Below are positions 7,483 through 16,409 of a stretch of 51,310 nucleotides of DNA, piece by piece. Both the position numbers and the translations under genes were made by a program. The stretch is from Clostridia bacterium. Its GTDB lineage: Bacteria > Bacillota > Clostridia > Oscillospirales > CAG-272. Location of the stretch: positions 1 to 51,310 of the forward strand of contig JAGBAS010000049.1 in the NCBI GenBank assembly GCA_017938885.1. Reading direction: 5' to 3'. The notes beneath the pieces are model-generated. The model saw nothing but the letters and a program-made list of their open reading frames with translations, was not told where the DNA came from and did not search any database. Each line of letters starts with the position of its first letter. The stretch's first letter is position 1.

Positions 7483-8883
7483 TTACTTCATGTTCTCATA
7501 TCCAATGAGGGTCTGAAGAATGGTCTGGGCGTAAACGCGGCAGAAAAAGTCGTTGGGGTGGTTGATGTTGTTCCCCGAATAGTCCTGGAACTCCTTGTGC
7601 TCCAGAATGGCCTTGGAGGTGGAGGTCACGCAGGCCACGGCGCAGGGGATACCGTCCTCCACGTAGTCCTCGGCGGTCTTGATGAGCTCGGGCTCCTGCT
7701 TGTCCTGGAGGCCGTACCAGCCGTTGGTGGCGTTGGGGTTGGGGACCATGGTGGAGACGAACATGAGGGAGCAGTCGGCATCCAGCTCGCGGACACCGTC
7801 CAGCACGTACTTCATGGTACGGGCTACGGTACGGGCGGCAGAGCCTGCGTCGTTCATACCGTAGGCGATGAGGAACAGGTCACAGCCGTGCTCCTCCACG
7901 AAGGGCTTTACATAGGTATTGAAGTTCTCCTTACCATTCTGGGAGGTCCAGCCGCCCACGGAGGGGTTGATGTAGGTGATGGTGCCTCTGTCGCCTGCCA
8001 CGTAATCCTCGGCGGGGATGATGGGCGCGCCTGTCATGTTGGTCTTGACGTACTTCACGGTATAGCCGTAGAGATCAGCCAGAGCCTGGGTAAAGAGCAG
8101 GGAGTAGCTGTACTGGTAGGGGCTGTAGTTGTCGATGAAGCTGGCGGAGGCACCGTGGGTGATGGAGTCGCCGTAAAAGAAGATGGTCACGTCCTCGCCA
8201 CCTATCAGCTTGGTGATGAAGTCGGCGTACACGTCAGCCTTGGACTCGGAGACGAAGCCCTCCCAGGCGGACTCGTGGGTGTAGGTGACGTTCATCTGGT
8301 AGTCGGTCATGGGCTTGCCCTCGCCCCAGTAGATGTTGACGTTCTTGCCCTCGTAGTTGGCGGTGATATTGATTTGGGGATGGGCGGGGAAATTATAATA
8401 CTTGGCGCGGGTGATGACGGGGATGGCCGAGTCCTCGGTGATCTTGATCTTACCGTCCTCAATCACGTAGTCCTTCCCTTCCTCATAGGTCACGGTGCCG
8501 TCGTAGTTGGTCACCGAGGTCACGCTCTTGATGGGGTAGAGCAGGGAGCGGACGTCGCCCTTGTCCAGGAACATGACGGTCTCGCTCTTGACGGTGTTGC
8601 CCGAAAAGATGGGCTGCATCAGGTCGTTCAGCTTGCTCAGCTCAGCCTGGGGATCCATGTGTGTCTCCTCCTCTGTGGTGATCTCTTCGGTGGTGGCTTC
8701 CTCGGTGGGAGCCTCGGTCTCGGGGGCGGTGGGGGTCTCGGTGGGTGCCTCGGTGGGAGCGTCGGTCACTGCGGGAGTGGTCTCCTCGGGGGTCTCGGGG
8801 GTGGTACAGGCGGCAAAGGCCACCGCCACGGCCCCTGCCAGGAGCAGGGTGCCGATCAGGATCAGGATGCGCTTGATGTTCAT
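7483..8883 (-). CDS. SGNH/GDSL-hydrolase lipoprotein (downstream paralogue)
   Basis: A secreted, lipid-anchored esterase of the SGNH fold (466 aa). It has a signal peptide with lipobox AFAAC, a Thr/Glu/Pro linker of about 50 residues, a beta-rich N-terminal domain, and a catalytic domain with GDSIT (Ser240), a GMND block and NHPND (His442). Such enzymes often remove acetyl groups from polysaccharides; the specific substrate is unknown. It is a close tandem duplicate of the gene at 8906-10312, with the catalytic Ser at the same residue number. It is last in a run led by a GH78 rhamnosidase, which hints at pectin or rhamnose-glycan use. Confidence 0.87.
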   Translation of the reverse strand: MNIKRILILIGTLLLAGAVAVAFAACTTPETPEETTPAVTDAPTEAPTETPTAPETEAPTEEATTEEITTEEETHMDPQAELSKLNDLMQPIFSGNTVKSETVMFLDKGDVRSLLYPIKSVTSVTNYDGTVTYEEGKDYVIEDGKIKITEDSAIPVITRAKYYNFPAHPQINITANYEGKNVNIYWGEGKPMTDYQMNVTYTHESAWEGFVSESKADVYADFITKLIGGEDVTIFFYGDSITHGASASFIDNYSPYQYSYSLLFTQALADLYGYTVKYVKTNMTGAPIIPAEDYVAGDRGTITYINPSVGGWTSQNGKENFNTYVKPFVEEHGCDLFLIAYGMNDAGSAARTVARTMKYVLDGVRELDADCSLMFVSTMVPNPNATNGWYGLQDKQEPELIKTAEDYVEDGIPCAVACVTSTSKAILEHKEFQDYSGNNINHPNDFFCRVYAQTILQTLIGYENMK

Positions 8884-8905
8884 GATAAACAGTCTCCTAT
8901 GGATG

Positions 8906-10312
8906 TCAATTCATATTCTCGTAGCCGATGAGGGTCTGGAGCAGGGTCTGGGCGTAGACGCGGTAGAACCAATCGTTGGGGTGGTTGATGTTGTTGCCCG
9001 AGTAGTCATTGAAGGTCTTGTGCTCCTGAATAGCCTTGGAAACCGAGTGGACGCAGGCAACCGCCACAGCCTTGTCGTCCTTGCGGAACTGCTTGGCCAG
9101 GGAATCCAGCTGTTTCTCCTGTTGCTTGATGACGTCGAAGTCCCAGTTGGAGCCGGTGTGAGGGGTCATGGTGGAGACCAGCATGACCGAGGCCTCGGGC
9201 TTGATCTCGTACATCCCGTCGATCATCTTCTTGAGGTTGGCCTTGGTGGTGGCGACGCCGAAGCCGCCGTCGTTCATGCCATAGCCAATGACGAAGAGGT
9301 CACAGCCGTACTTCTCCACCTGCTGCTTCACGAACTTGTCGAAATTGGTCACGCCGTCGGCAGAGTTCCAGCCGCCGATGGCGGTGTTGACGTAGGTGAT
9401 GGTACCGCGGTCACCGCCCATGTACTCGGTGGAGGGGACGGGGTGGCAGGGCATGGCGGCCTGAAGGCCGGTGTTGACGTACTTGACCTTATAGCCAAAG
9501 AGGTCGGCCAGGGCCTCGGTGAAGAGCATGGAGTAGGCACCCTGCTTGGGTTCAACGCCCTCCAGGTAGGTGGAACAGGCACCCCAGGTGATGGAGTCGC
9601 CGTAGAAGAAGACGGTGACGTCCTCGCCGGCGATGAGCTTCTTGACGAAATTCTGATAGACCTCCAGCTGGCTCTCCTGGACGTAGCCCTCCCAGGCGGC
9701 GTCATGCTCGTAGGTCACGCTGACCTGCCAAGCCTTGACCTGGCTCTCACCCCAGAACATGGGCTTGCCGTTCATGGTGATGAGGGAGCCGGGATGGTTG
9801 TAGTACTTCTCAGAGGTAATGACCTTGATGGAGGAATTCTCGGTGACCTTCAGCTTACCGTCCTCGATGACGTAGTCCTTGCCCTCCTCATAGGTGGTCT
9901 TGCCGTCGTAGGAGGTGACCGACACGATGCTCTTGATGGGGTACAGCAGGGACTTGACCTCACCCTTGTCTAAGAACATGACGGTCTCCTTGAGGGACTG
10001 AGTGCCGCCGAAGATGTTCTGCATGACGTCCTTCAGGTCCTCGTCCTTGATATCCAAACCAAGCTGGTCCTTAATGGGGGCTTCGGTGGTGACCTCCTCG
10101 GTGGTCACCTCTTCGGTGGTCACTTCCCCGGTGGGAGCCTCGGTCTCGGGCTCGGTGGGAGCCTCGGTAGGCTCGGCGGTAACCTCTGCCGTGGTGTCGG
10201 GGGTGGTGTCGGGCTGATCGACGGTATCGTCACAGGCCGTCAGTCCCACGGCAGTGACACCCGCCAGCAGGATGGCCGTCAGCGCGGTCAGGATGCGGTT
10301 CTTCTTGTTCAT
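8906..10312 (-). CDS. SGNH/GDSL-hydrolase lipoprotein (upstream paralogue)
   Basis: This 468-residue lipoprotein esterase (lipobox VGLTAC) shares the whole layout of its downstream neighbour: a linker rich in Thr, Glu and Pro (about 30-75), a domain with FLDKGEVKSLLYPIKS, and the SGNH core with GDSITWG (Ser240), GYGMNDGG and NHPND (His444). Long identical stretches such as TYEEGKDYVIEDGK show recent duplication. The start at 10312 follows AAGGAG; a longer upstream reading would run across the ribosome binding site. It probably acts on acylated carbohydrate at the cell surface; the substrate is inferred only from the neighbouring GH78. Confidence 0.87.
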   Translation of the reverse strand: MNKKNRILTALTAILLAGVTAVGLTACDDTVDQPDTTPDTTAEVTAEPTEAPTEPETEAPTGEVTTEEVTTEEVTTEAPIKDQLGLDIKDEDLKDVMQNIFGGTQSLKETVMFLDKGEVKSLLYPIKSIVSVTSYDGKTTYEEGKDYVIEDGKLKVTENSSIKVITSEKYYNHPGSLITMNGKPMFWGESQVKAWQVSVTYEHDAAWEGYVQESQLEVYQNFVKKLIAGEDVTVFFYGDSITWGACSTYLEGVEPKQGAYSMLFTEALADLFGYKVKYVNTGLQAAMPCHPVPSTEYMGGDRGTITYVNTAIGGWNSADGVTNFDKFVKQQVEKYGCDLFVIGYGMNDGGFGVATTKANLKKMIDGMYEIKPEASVMLVSTMTPHTGSNWDFDVIKQQEKQLDSLAKQFRKDDKAVAVACVHSVSKAIQEHKTFNDYSGNNINHPNDWFYRVYAQTLLQTLIGYENMN

Positions 10313-10352
10313 GATTTTTCTCCTTATTTTGTATTGCTTTTTTGAGCAAAGA

Positions 10353-10793
10353 TTACTTGGTACCGGTAGACCCGAATCCCCCCGCGCCTCTCTCGGTCTC
10401 GTCAAGGCTCTCCACCTCGGTGAACCGCGCGGTGATGACGGGCATGATGAGGAACTGGGCGACGCGGTCGCCGGGCTCGACGGTCTGGGGAACGCTTCCG
10501 TGGTTGTGAAGGGCCACCATCAGCTCCCCGCGGTAGTCGGAGTCAATGACCCCCACCTTGTTGGCAGGCGCGAGGCCTCGCTTGGAGGCCAGGCCGCTGC
10601 GGGCGAAGTTCAGTCCCACATAGCCCTCGGGGATGGCCATGGACAATCCCGTGTGGATCATGACGGTCTCACCGGGGTTGATGGTAATGGGCTCCCCCTC
10701 GGGAAGGGCGTAGAGGTCGGCCCCCGCCGCTCCCGCCGACCCATAGGTAGGCAGGATGGCTTGGGGGTGAAGCTTTTTGATCCTGAGTTCCAT
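10353..10793 (-). CDS. dut: dUTP diphosphatase
   Basis: Trimeric dUTPase hydrolyses dUTP to dUMP and pyrophosphate, keeping uracil out of DNA and feeding dTMP synthesis. All five motifs are visible in 146 residues: AGADLYA, ARSGLASKRGL, GVIDSDYRGE, PGDRVAQFL and the C-terminal arm RGAGGFGSTG. It starts eight bases after the GH78 gene stop and precedes the SGNH genes by 40 bases, so a housekeeping enzyme sits inside a carbohydrate gene run, probably by operon accretion. Confidence 0.97.
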   Translation of the reverse strand: MELRIKKLHPQAILPTYGSAGAAGADLYALPEGEPITINPGETVMIHTGLSMAIPEGYVGLNFARSGLASKRGLAPANKVGVIDSDYRGELMVALHNHGSVPQTVEPGDRVAQFLIMPVITARFTEVESLDETERGAGGFGSTGTK

Positions 10794-10801
10794 GGCTTAC
10801 C

Positions 10802-13360
10802 TCACACAAGAACAACGTGATCTCCCGAGCCCAGGGTCTCACCTGTGGGCACAAAGGTACAGATGGTACCGGCAGGAACCGTGATCTCATAGCGAGTAGC
10901 GTTGCCCTCGGGACGGAAGGCCACGCGGATGGTTCCGTAAGGACACTTGTGGATGACCTCGGCCTCCTTCATATCCGCAAAGGCAACGGGAGCCACGGCA
11001 AAGGTACCAAAGCCGGGAGTCACGGGGGTGATGCCGCCGACGTAGGCATACAGGAAGTAGGCAAAGCCGGAATGCATGGGATGGTTGTAGGAGGAGGAAC
11101 CGACCGCACGGGGCTGGGAAAAATCGTGCTCGGGGCACTCCCACAGAGAGGTGGCTCCCTTGTCCATCATGGTGCCGAAGCTGTCGTGGTCACGGTTGAA
11201 GAGGAATTTCATGGCGATATCCCCCTGGCCTGCCTCGCACAGCGCGGGAACCAGGTACTTGTTGCAGTAGATACCCGTGGACATGGCGTAATCGTCCTCC
11301 GCCATGAGGGTCAGGAGCGCCTCGGTAAGGGCTTTCTTTTCCCCGTCGGGATAGAGCTCCGTCATCAGAGCCACGCCGCAGGTACCCCAGGTGGAGTAGC
11401 GGTGCTTCTCGGGGATCCAGAAGTGGCGGTTGAAGGCTTCCTTGATGCGGGCCGCCCAGTCATCGTAGTCGATGGATGCAGGCAGGCCGAGAGCCTTGGA
11501 AAGCTCACTCATTCGGATCATGATCTCGTAGAACATGGCGGTGGAGGACTCGTGAACGGGCATCCGACGGTCGCTTTGATGGCCGACGGGCGGGCACCAG
11601 TCGCCCAGTCCTCGGGAGATGATGAGCTCGTCGTCGTACAGGGACTTGTCGTTCTTTGCGTCGGCAATTTCATGCTGTACCCATTTCTCCATCATGTCCC
11701 AATTCTTGCGTACCACCGCATCGTTACCGTAGTAGCGGTACATCCAGTAGGGAATGATGATCTGGGCACAGCCCCACAGGGGAGAGGCCTCGCCGCAGCC
11801 CCGCTTACCGGGGGAGATCATTTGCCAGACACCGTATACCTCGTTGGTGGTGCGGATATCGTTCAGATACTTCTCGTAAGCGGCTTCGGTATCGTAGTTC
11901 ATCATACCGGTGTTGCAGACCACCTGGGCATCTCCCAGCCAGCCACACTTTTCGCGTCCGGGGCAATCCTCGGGGAGCCCGTGGAAGTTGGTGCGGAAGG
12001 TGTTCATCATGATGGCCTGGAGGCGGTTCATGTCCTCACAGGAGGATGTGAAGCTTCCCGACTGCACAAAATCGGTGGAGATGGCGCAGGCCTTGAACAT
12101 GGAGGGCTCGGGGTTGGAGCCGTAGGCGCGGAGGTCATAGTAGCCCGTGATCTCCATGTAGCGGAAGGCGTGGTACGTAAAGCGAGGACGCCAGATTTCA
12201 CCCTGCGGGTCGCCACGGGAGATGTATACATCCTGCTGGACGACCTGTGTCGCAAAGGAGCCGGCAGAACGCAGATCCAGGTGGCCGTCGGAGTCCAGAT
12301 TCTCAGCAAAGCGGAGGGTGACCTGGGAGCCACGTGCGGCGCGGGGAAGTCTGATCTCGGCAAAGCCCGCGATATTCTCACCGAAGTCGATGATCCACGC
12401 GCCGTCGTCCTTACCCGAGCAGTTGGTGACTGCCACGGCGGTCAGCTCCTTGAAGACGCGGATGGGGGGCATCATGCAGAGCTTGAGCTCGCCCTTGGGG
12501 GTGGTGTCCTCCACCACGGCGCACCAGCCGTCTTCGTCACCGTCGGGATCCGCGAAATCGGGTGTCTCCAGGCGGGTATCGTAGGTCTCGCCGCCGTAGA
12601 GATTATTCAGAACGATGGGGGAATACTTGTACGACCACGTACCGTCGGTGTCGGTGGCCAGAACCGTCTTTTTGCCGTCTGCAAAGGTCAGCTCCAGTTG
12701 GGCCATGAGGCAGGCGTCGCCGTAGTAGAAGCCTACATGGGACCACACGCGGGATTGGGCGTAGAAACCCTCGCCCAGGAGAGCGGCAAAGGCGTTCTTG
12801 CCTTCCCGAATGAAGGAGGTCACGTCGTAGGCGCGGTAGAAAACCTCACGCTCGTAGTTGGTCATGGGGGGATCGATGAGATCCTCGGAGATCTTTTGGT
12901 TGTTGACGTAGTACTCACCGCACCCCAAGCCGCTGACGTACAGGCGAGCCTTGACCACGGTGCCCTCGACCGCAAATTTCTTCCGCAGGTAGGGAGCCCA
13001 GCCCATCATGAGCTTCTTCGGCTTGATCCATTTTCCCTGCCAATCCTCGGGGTTCAGTCCCGTGGAAAAGCGCAGGGCGGCGGTGGCGGTCTCACCGTGA
13101 TTATCGGTGACGGTAACCGTCAGAACGTAATCGGTACGGGACTCCAATGTCGCCTCCACGGGGATGTGGATAGATTGAGTCGTTCCCTCCCCCGCCCAGG
13201 CCGGGGTATCACAATCTGCCTTGGTAATGGATGCGGCGTAGGCGGTCTGGAGAACCCCCGTGTTGTCGGAGTCCAGCTTCCAGCCTATGTACAGGTCCTT
13301 ACAGGGGACGTATGCGGGATTCTTGATGGCACCTATGGAGAGGTCGTAGAGCTTGAGCAT
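10802..13360 (-). CDS. Alpha-L-rhamnosidase, GH78 family
   Basis: An 852-residue GH78 enzyme, which releases terminal L-rhamnose from plant glycans and glycosides by an inverting mechanism. N-terminal beta-sandwich modules (about 1-330) include RLYVSGLGCGEYYVN. The (alpha/alpha)6 barrel carries GLPEDCPGREKCGWLGDAQ, a signature containing the catalytic acid region, and a later SLWECPEHD segment. No signal peptide is present, so it acts in the cytosol on imported oligosaccharides. The ATG at 13360 has AAAGGA upstream and is preferred over an in-frame TTG at 13378. The 111-base gap upstream shows no clear promoter or terminator. Confidence 0.92.
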   Translation of the reverse strand: MLKLYDLSIGAIKNPAYVPCKDLYIGWKLDSDNTGVLQTAYAASITKADCDTPAWAGEGTTQSIHIPVEATLESRTDYVLTVTVTDNHGETATAALRFSTGLNPEDWQGKWIKPKKLMMGWAPYLRKKFAVEGTVVKARLYVSGLGCGEYYVNNQKISEDLIDPPMTNYEREVFYRAYDVTSFIREGKNAFAALLGEGFYAQSRVWSHVGFYYGDACLMAQLELTFADGKKTVLATDTDGTWSYKYSPIVLNNLYGGETYDTRLETPDFADPDGDEDGWCAVVEDTTPKGELKLCMMPPIRVFKELTAVAVTNCSGKDDGAWIIDFGENIAGFAEIRLPRAARGSQVTLRFAENLDSDGHLDLRSAGSFATQVVQQDVYISRGDPQGEIWRPRFTYHAFRYMEITGYYDLRAYGSNPEPSMFKACAISTDFVQSGSFTSSCEDMNRLQAIMMNTFRTNFHGLPEDCPGREKCGWLGDAQVVCNTGMMNYDTEAAYEKYLNDIRTTNEVYGVWQMISPGKRGCGEASPLWGCAQIIIPYWMYRYYGNDAVVRKNWDMMEKWVQHEIADAKNDKSLYDDELIISRGLGDWCPPVGHQSDRRMPVHESSTAMFYEIMIRMSELSKALGLPASIDYDDWAARIKEAFNRHFWIPEKHRYSTWGTCGVALMTELYPDGEKKALTEALLTLMAEDDYAMSTGIYCNKYLVPALCEAGQGDIAMKFLFNRDHDSFGTMMDKGATSLWECPEHDFSQPRAVGSSSYNHPMHSGFAYFLYAYVGGITPVTPGFGTFAVAPVAFADMKEAEVIHKCPYGTIRVAFRPEGNATRYEITVPAGTICTFVPTGETLGSGDHVVLV

Positions 13361-13471
13361 GGCGATGATTCCTTTCAAAAAGTATTTCGTTGGGATTCGA
13401 ATTTTTGGAGATCAAAGAAAACGAGATACAGAAACGACTGTTGCCGTGTACTGTTTTTGCGAACCGGCAAA

Positions 13472-15109
13472 TTAATTTTCGCCCTTCACAGTCACCACAC
13501 GGCAGTCTCCCGTGTAGCCGGTAGAGGTAATGTACTGCTTGATGCCATTAGGGAAGGTATCCTCATGGTTGAAGTGGACGTGACCCGCGAACACCGCCAC
13601 CACGGGGGTGTCCTCGGCCACGCAGACGGCGTTGTAAAGACGGATCACCGAGCCCCAATCACTGCCCATAGCTCCGGGGCCCATGGTGATGTTGCGGCCG
13701 CCCCAGGCCTTCTTGACGTCGGGCTCCAGGGTATCCGCGTGGAAGGGGACGTGAAGGAGCAGGATGATGGGCTTATTCTTCTCATAGAGAGCGAGGAACT
13801 TATCCACGGTCTCATCGGTGACCACATCGGAGCTGTTATCGATAGCGGCCACGATGAAGCCGTCGTACTCGGCGTAGGAGAAGTAGGGGTCTCCGTTCGT
13901 GAGGTCGTTGAACAGGGGACGGTTCACGGTCACGGCGTTACCCGTCATGTAGTCGTCGGCGTAATTCCAATCGTGGTTGCCGAGACAGAAGATGGACTTG
14001 GCCTTGATGCGGTTGATATTCTCATAGAGCAGGGCGATATTCTTTTCGGAGGGGAAATCGATGAGGTCGCCCGTGAGGAACATACCATCCGCCCCGATCT
14101 CGTCGGCGTAGTCGAAGAGCAGGGGGAAGCGCTCCTCGGCGAAGAGGCCATCGGCCATAAAGGCATTACGGCGGGCGATATTGTAGTTATAGCGGGTGGT
14201 CGTCCAGGACTTGATATCGGCATCCGAGAAGGCAGATACGTGGGTATCGGTGACGTGAAGGAACTTGAACTCTCCCGTCAGTCCGGGGATCACCACGGTG
14301 GCGGCGGAGGGGTTCAGAAGGTCGGTACCCATGATCTTGAGGGCCTCGGTCTTGTCCTTCACGAAGCTGATGGACTTGATATACACCGTCTCCCCGGGGG
14401 CGGCGGGCTTATCCAGAAAGTCGAAGCGAAGCTCGGTGAGGGTGCCGTCGTAGGCCTCGGTCACCAGGGGGAGCATGACGTACTGCCAGCCCTTCTCGGC
14501 CTTTTTGAAATTTCCCTCGGCGCGGACGGTCTTGGACTTCTCTCCTGACTTGTTGTAAACCGCCATCTCCAGCTTGGTGTTGGTAGCATTCTCTACCTTC
14601 ATCAGCACCAGTGCCACGCCGCAATCGTTCCAGGCCACAGGCTCCAGCCCGCAGGCGGCCATGTAGGCGGCGTAGTCGATCTTGACGTAAGGGTCGGCAA
14701 TACGCTTGGAGTCGGCCACAGTGAGCTTCAGGACGCTTCCCTGCTCGCCGTCCTGCACCACCGTGAACTCGGCGGCGGAGTTGGGCTCGATAAAGGCGGC
14801 ATTCAAGGGCGTGTCACAGAAGGTCAGCTCAGCGGGATTTGCGGGCCGATCCTCGGGCATGGTCTCGGCCTCGGTTTCGGGCTCAGTGGCCTCGGGCTCG
14901 GTGGGGGTCTCGGTAGCTTCATCCGTGGGCGTTTCGGTGACGGGTGCTTTGGTGACATCGTCGGTGGGGGAGGCGGTCACACCATCGGCGAGGACCGTGG
15001 TGTCGTCGGAGGTTTTGCCGCCGTCGCAGGCGCAGAAAAGACCCAGGCAGACAAGGAAGGTGAGGACACCAACCAGCAGAAGGACGGCGCGGGAGAGCTT
15101 GTTTTTCAT
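13472..15109 (-). CDS. Metallophosphoesterase lipoprotein
   Basis: A 545-residue exported calcineurin-type phosphoesterase. Signal peptide with a CAC lipobox near residue 28, an acidic Thr/Pro linker, a beta-rich domain (about 90-270), then the catalytic core: DTH (about 286), GDLIDFPSE, GNHDW, LHVPFHAD and GHVHFNHED, the complete dimetal ligand set. The substrate (phosphomonoester or phosphodiester) cannot be told. The next gene upstream encodes a shorter paralogue without signal peptide, so the organism keeps cell-surface and cytosolic versions side by side. AAAGGAA precedes the ATG. Confidence 0.88.
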   Translation of the reverse strand: MKNKLSRAVLLLVGVLTFLVCLGLFCACDGGKTSDDTTVLADGVTASPTDDVTKAPVTETPTDEATETPTEPEATEPETEAETMPEDRPANPAELTFCDTPLNAAFIEPNSAAEFTVVQDGEQGSVLKLTVADSKRIADPYVKIDYAAYMAACGLEPVAWNDCGVALVLMKVENATNTKLEMAVYNKSGEKSKTVRAEGNFKKAEKGWQYVMLPLVTEAYDGTLTELRFDFLDKPAAPGETVYIKSISFVKDKTEALKIMGTDLLNPSAATVVIPGLTGEFKFLHVTDTHVSAFSDADIKSWTTTRYNYNIARRNAFMADGLFAEERFPLLFDYADEIGADGMFLTGDLIDFPSEKNIALLYENINRIKAKSIFCLGNHDWNYADDYMTGNAVTVNRPLFNDLTNGDPYFSYAEYDGFIVAAIDNSSDVVTDETVDKFLALYEKNKPIILLLHVPFHADTLEPDVKKAWGGRNITMGPGAMGSDWGSVIRLYNAVCVAEDTPVVAVFAGHVHFNHEDTFPNGIKQYITSTGYTGDCRVVTVKGEN

Positions 15110-15128
15110 AATCAGAATTCCTTTCGGA

Positions 15129-16001
15129 TTATTGTGCGGGAGTCAGGGTCAGAACTCGACAATGTCCGTCGCAAGCGATGTCGGTGATGTACTGGGGGGT
15201 ACCGTTGGGGAATACGTCCTCGTGGTCGAAGTGGACGTGCCCCGCGATGACGGCGTCGGGGGCCGGGTCGGAATCCACCGCCACAGCGTTATAAAAGGCC
15301 ATGGTAGCGGGATCGTCCGCGCCAAAGGCACCTTCGCCGATAGTCAGCTCCTGCCGCCAGACCCGCACCGTGTCCTCCACCAGGGTCTCGGCGTGGACGG
15401 GGACGTGGAGGGCCAGGATCAGAGCCTTGCCCGTGGCCTTGGCGCGGCGGGCGGCGGTGAGGTAGGCCTCCAGGGTCTCTTTGCGGATGCGGTCCAGGCC
15501 GCTGTCCACGGCGCAGACCAGGACGGTGTCGTCCTCATAGATCGCCGCGTGATCTGCGGCTCCCGATATGGCGTCCACGCGGGGGAGGTAGGTGGCGGCG
15601 GCGTTGGCAGTGTGATAATCGTCGGCGTAGCTCCAGTCGTGGTTGCCCGTGACGTAGAGGACGGGAACCTTGCAGGTGTCCACGCAGGATGCGAGCAGGG
15701 TTAGGTTGGCCTCCGATGGGAAGTCGATGATGTCCCCCGTCATGAGGATGAGGTCGGCGGAGATCTCCTCGCCGTAGCGCATGAGGGCGGGGAGGGCGGC
15801 CTCGGAGGGGTAGGGTCTGCCGCCTCCGAACAGGCCTTGGCGGGGCGGGATATAGTCTCTTCGGACAGGCTCCATGGCGGCTTTCTCTGTCTCGTCCAGG
15901 GCGCAGGCGTGGAGGTCGGTGAAGTGGAGGATCTTGAAGTCCCTTTTCAGTCCCTTTACGGGGACGGTGGTGAAGATAGGCTTAGGGGTGGGCTGGGTCA
16001 T
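15129..16001 (-). CDS. Metallophosphoesterase, cytosolic paralogue
   Basis: A 290-residue calcineurin-type phosphoesterase with no signal peptide. Metal-binding motifs are complete: DLHACA (about residue 28), GDIIDFPSE, GNHDWSYADDY, HVPVHAET and GHVHFDHEDVFPNG. The catalytic half aligns throughout with the lipoprotein gene downstream. GGAGGGAG overlaps the end of the preceding gene, whose TGA lies two bases before this ATG, so translation is probably coupled. The substrate is unknown. Confidence 0.88.
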   Translation of the reverse strand: MTQPTPKPIFTTVPVKGLKRDFKILHFTDLHACALDETEKAAMEPVRRDYIPPRQGLFGGGRPYPSEAALPALMRYGEEISADLILMTGDIIDFPSEANLTLLASCVDTCKVPVLYVTGNHDWSYADDYHTANAAATYLPRVDAISGAADHAAIYEDDTVLVCAVDSGLDRIRKETLEAYLTAARRAKATGKALILALHVPVHAETLVEDTVRVWRQELTIGEGAFGADDPATMAFYNAVAVDSDPAPDAVIAGHVHFDHEDVFPNGTPQYITDIACDGHCRVLTLTPAQ

Positions 16002-16003
16002 GG

Positions 16004-16387
16004 TCAGAACTCCCTCCATTCCCCCGTCACGTCGTCGTCCTCAGGGATTTCGGTCAGACCCGCCTGTACGGCGGCGTCCCGGATCAGCACACAGATGTTG
16101 TCCCGCTCGTCGGTTTCCAGCATCTCATAGTCGGTCTTCTCGTTGAGCTTGTTCAAGGCAAGCACCAGCTTTTTGACAGCGGCCATGATCTTCTTGTCCC
16201 GCTTGGCACCCACGGGAGCATCCAGAGCGGCCAGCTCGGCGGCAAAGCCATCCAGCAAATCGGCGCATTTTTGAATATGAGTCTCGTTGTAGCCTCCCTC
16301 GCCGTCCTCCGACCAGGAACGGTAGTAGTCCAGCATGGGGGCGGTCACCTCTGCCTCGCGGCGGGCGATGAATTCTTGTGTCGTCAT
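16004..16387 (-). CDS. Small hypothetical protein
   Basis: A 127-residue, helical, acidic protein that I do not recognise. The first half is REAEVTAPMLDYYRSWSEDGEGGYNETHI; the middle has an Ala/Lys-rich helix (DKKIMAAVKKLVLALNKLN), and no Cys clusters, signal peptide or membrane segment are seen. GAAAGGAG supports the start. Its position between nadE and two phosphoesterases, with gaps of 22 and 2 bases, shows it is expressed with them. Confidence 0.75.
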   Translation of the reverse strand: MTTQEFIARREAEVTAPMLDYYRSWSEDGEGGYNETHIQKCADLLDGFAAELAALDAPVGAKRDKKIMAAVKKLVLALNKLNEKTDYEMLETDERDNICVLIRDAAVQAGLTEIPEDDDVTGEWREF

Positions 16388-16409
16388 AATTGGGGCTCCT
16401 TTCAGACAA

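Noticed and set aside
13361..13471. Promoter or terminator before GH78
   Set aside because: No box pair with proper spacing and no hairpin with a T tract was found in the 111 bases.
10817..14548. Very long open frame on the plus strand
   Set aside because: It is antisense to GH78 and the phosphoesterase; it has low-complexity Gly/His/Val-rich sequence caused by codon bias in GC-rich genes, and no ribosome binding site.
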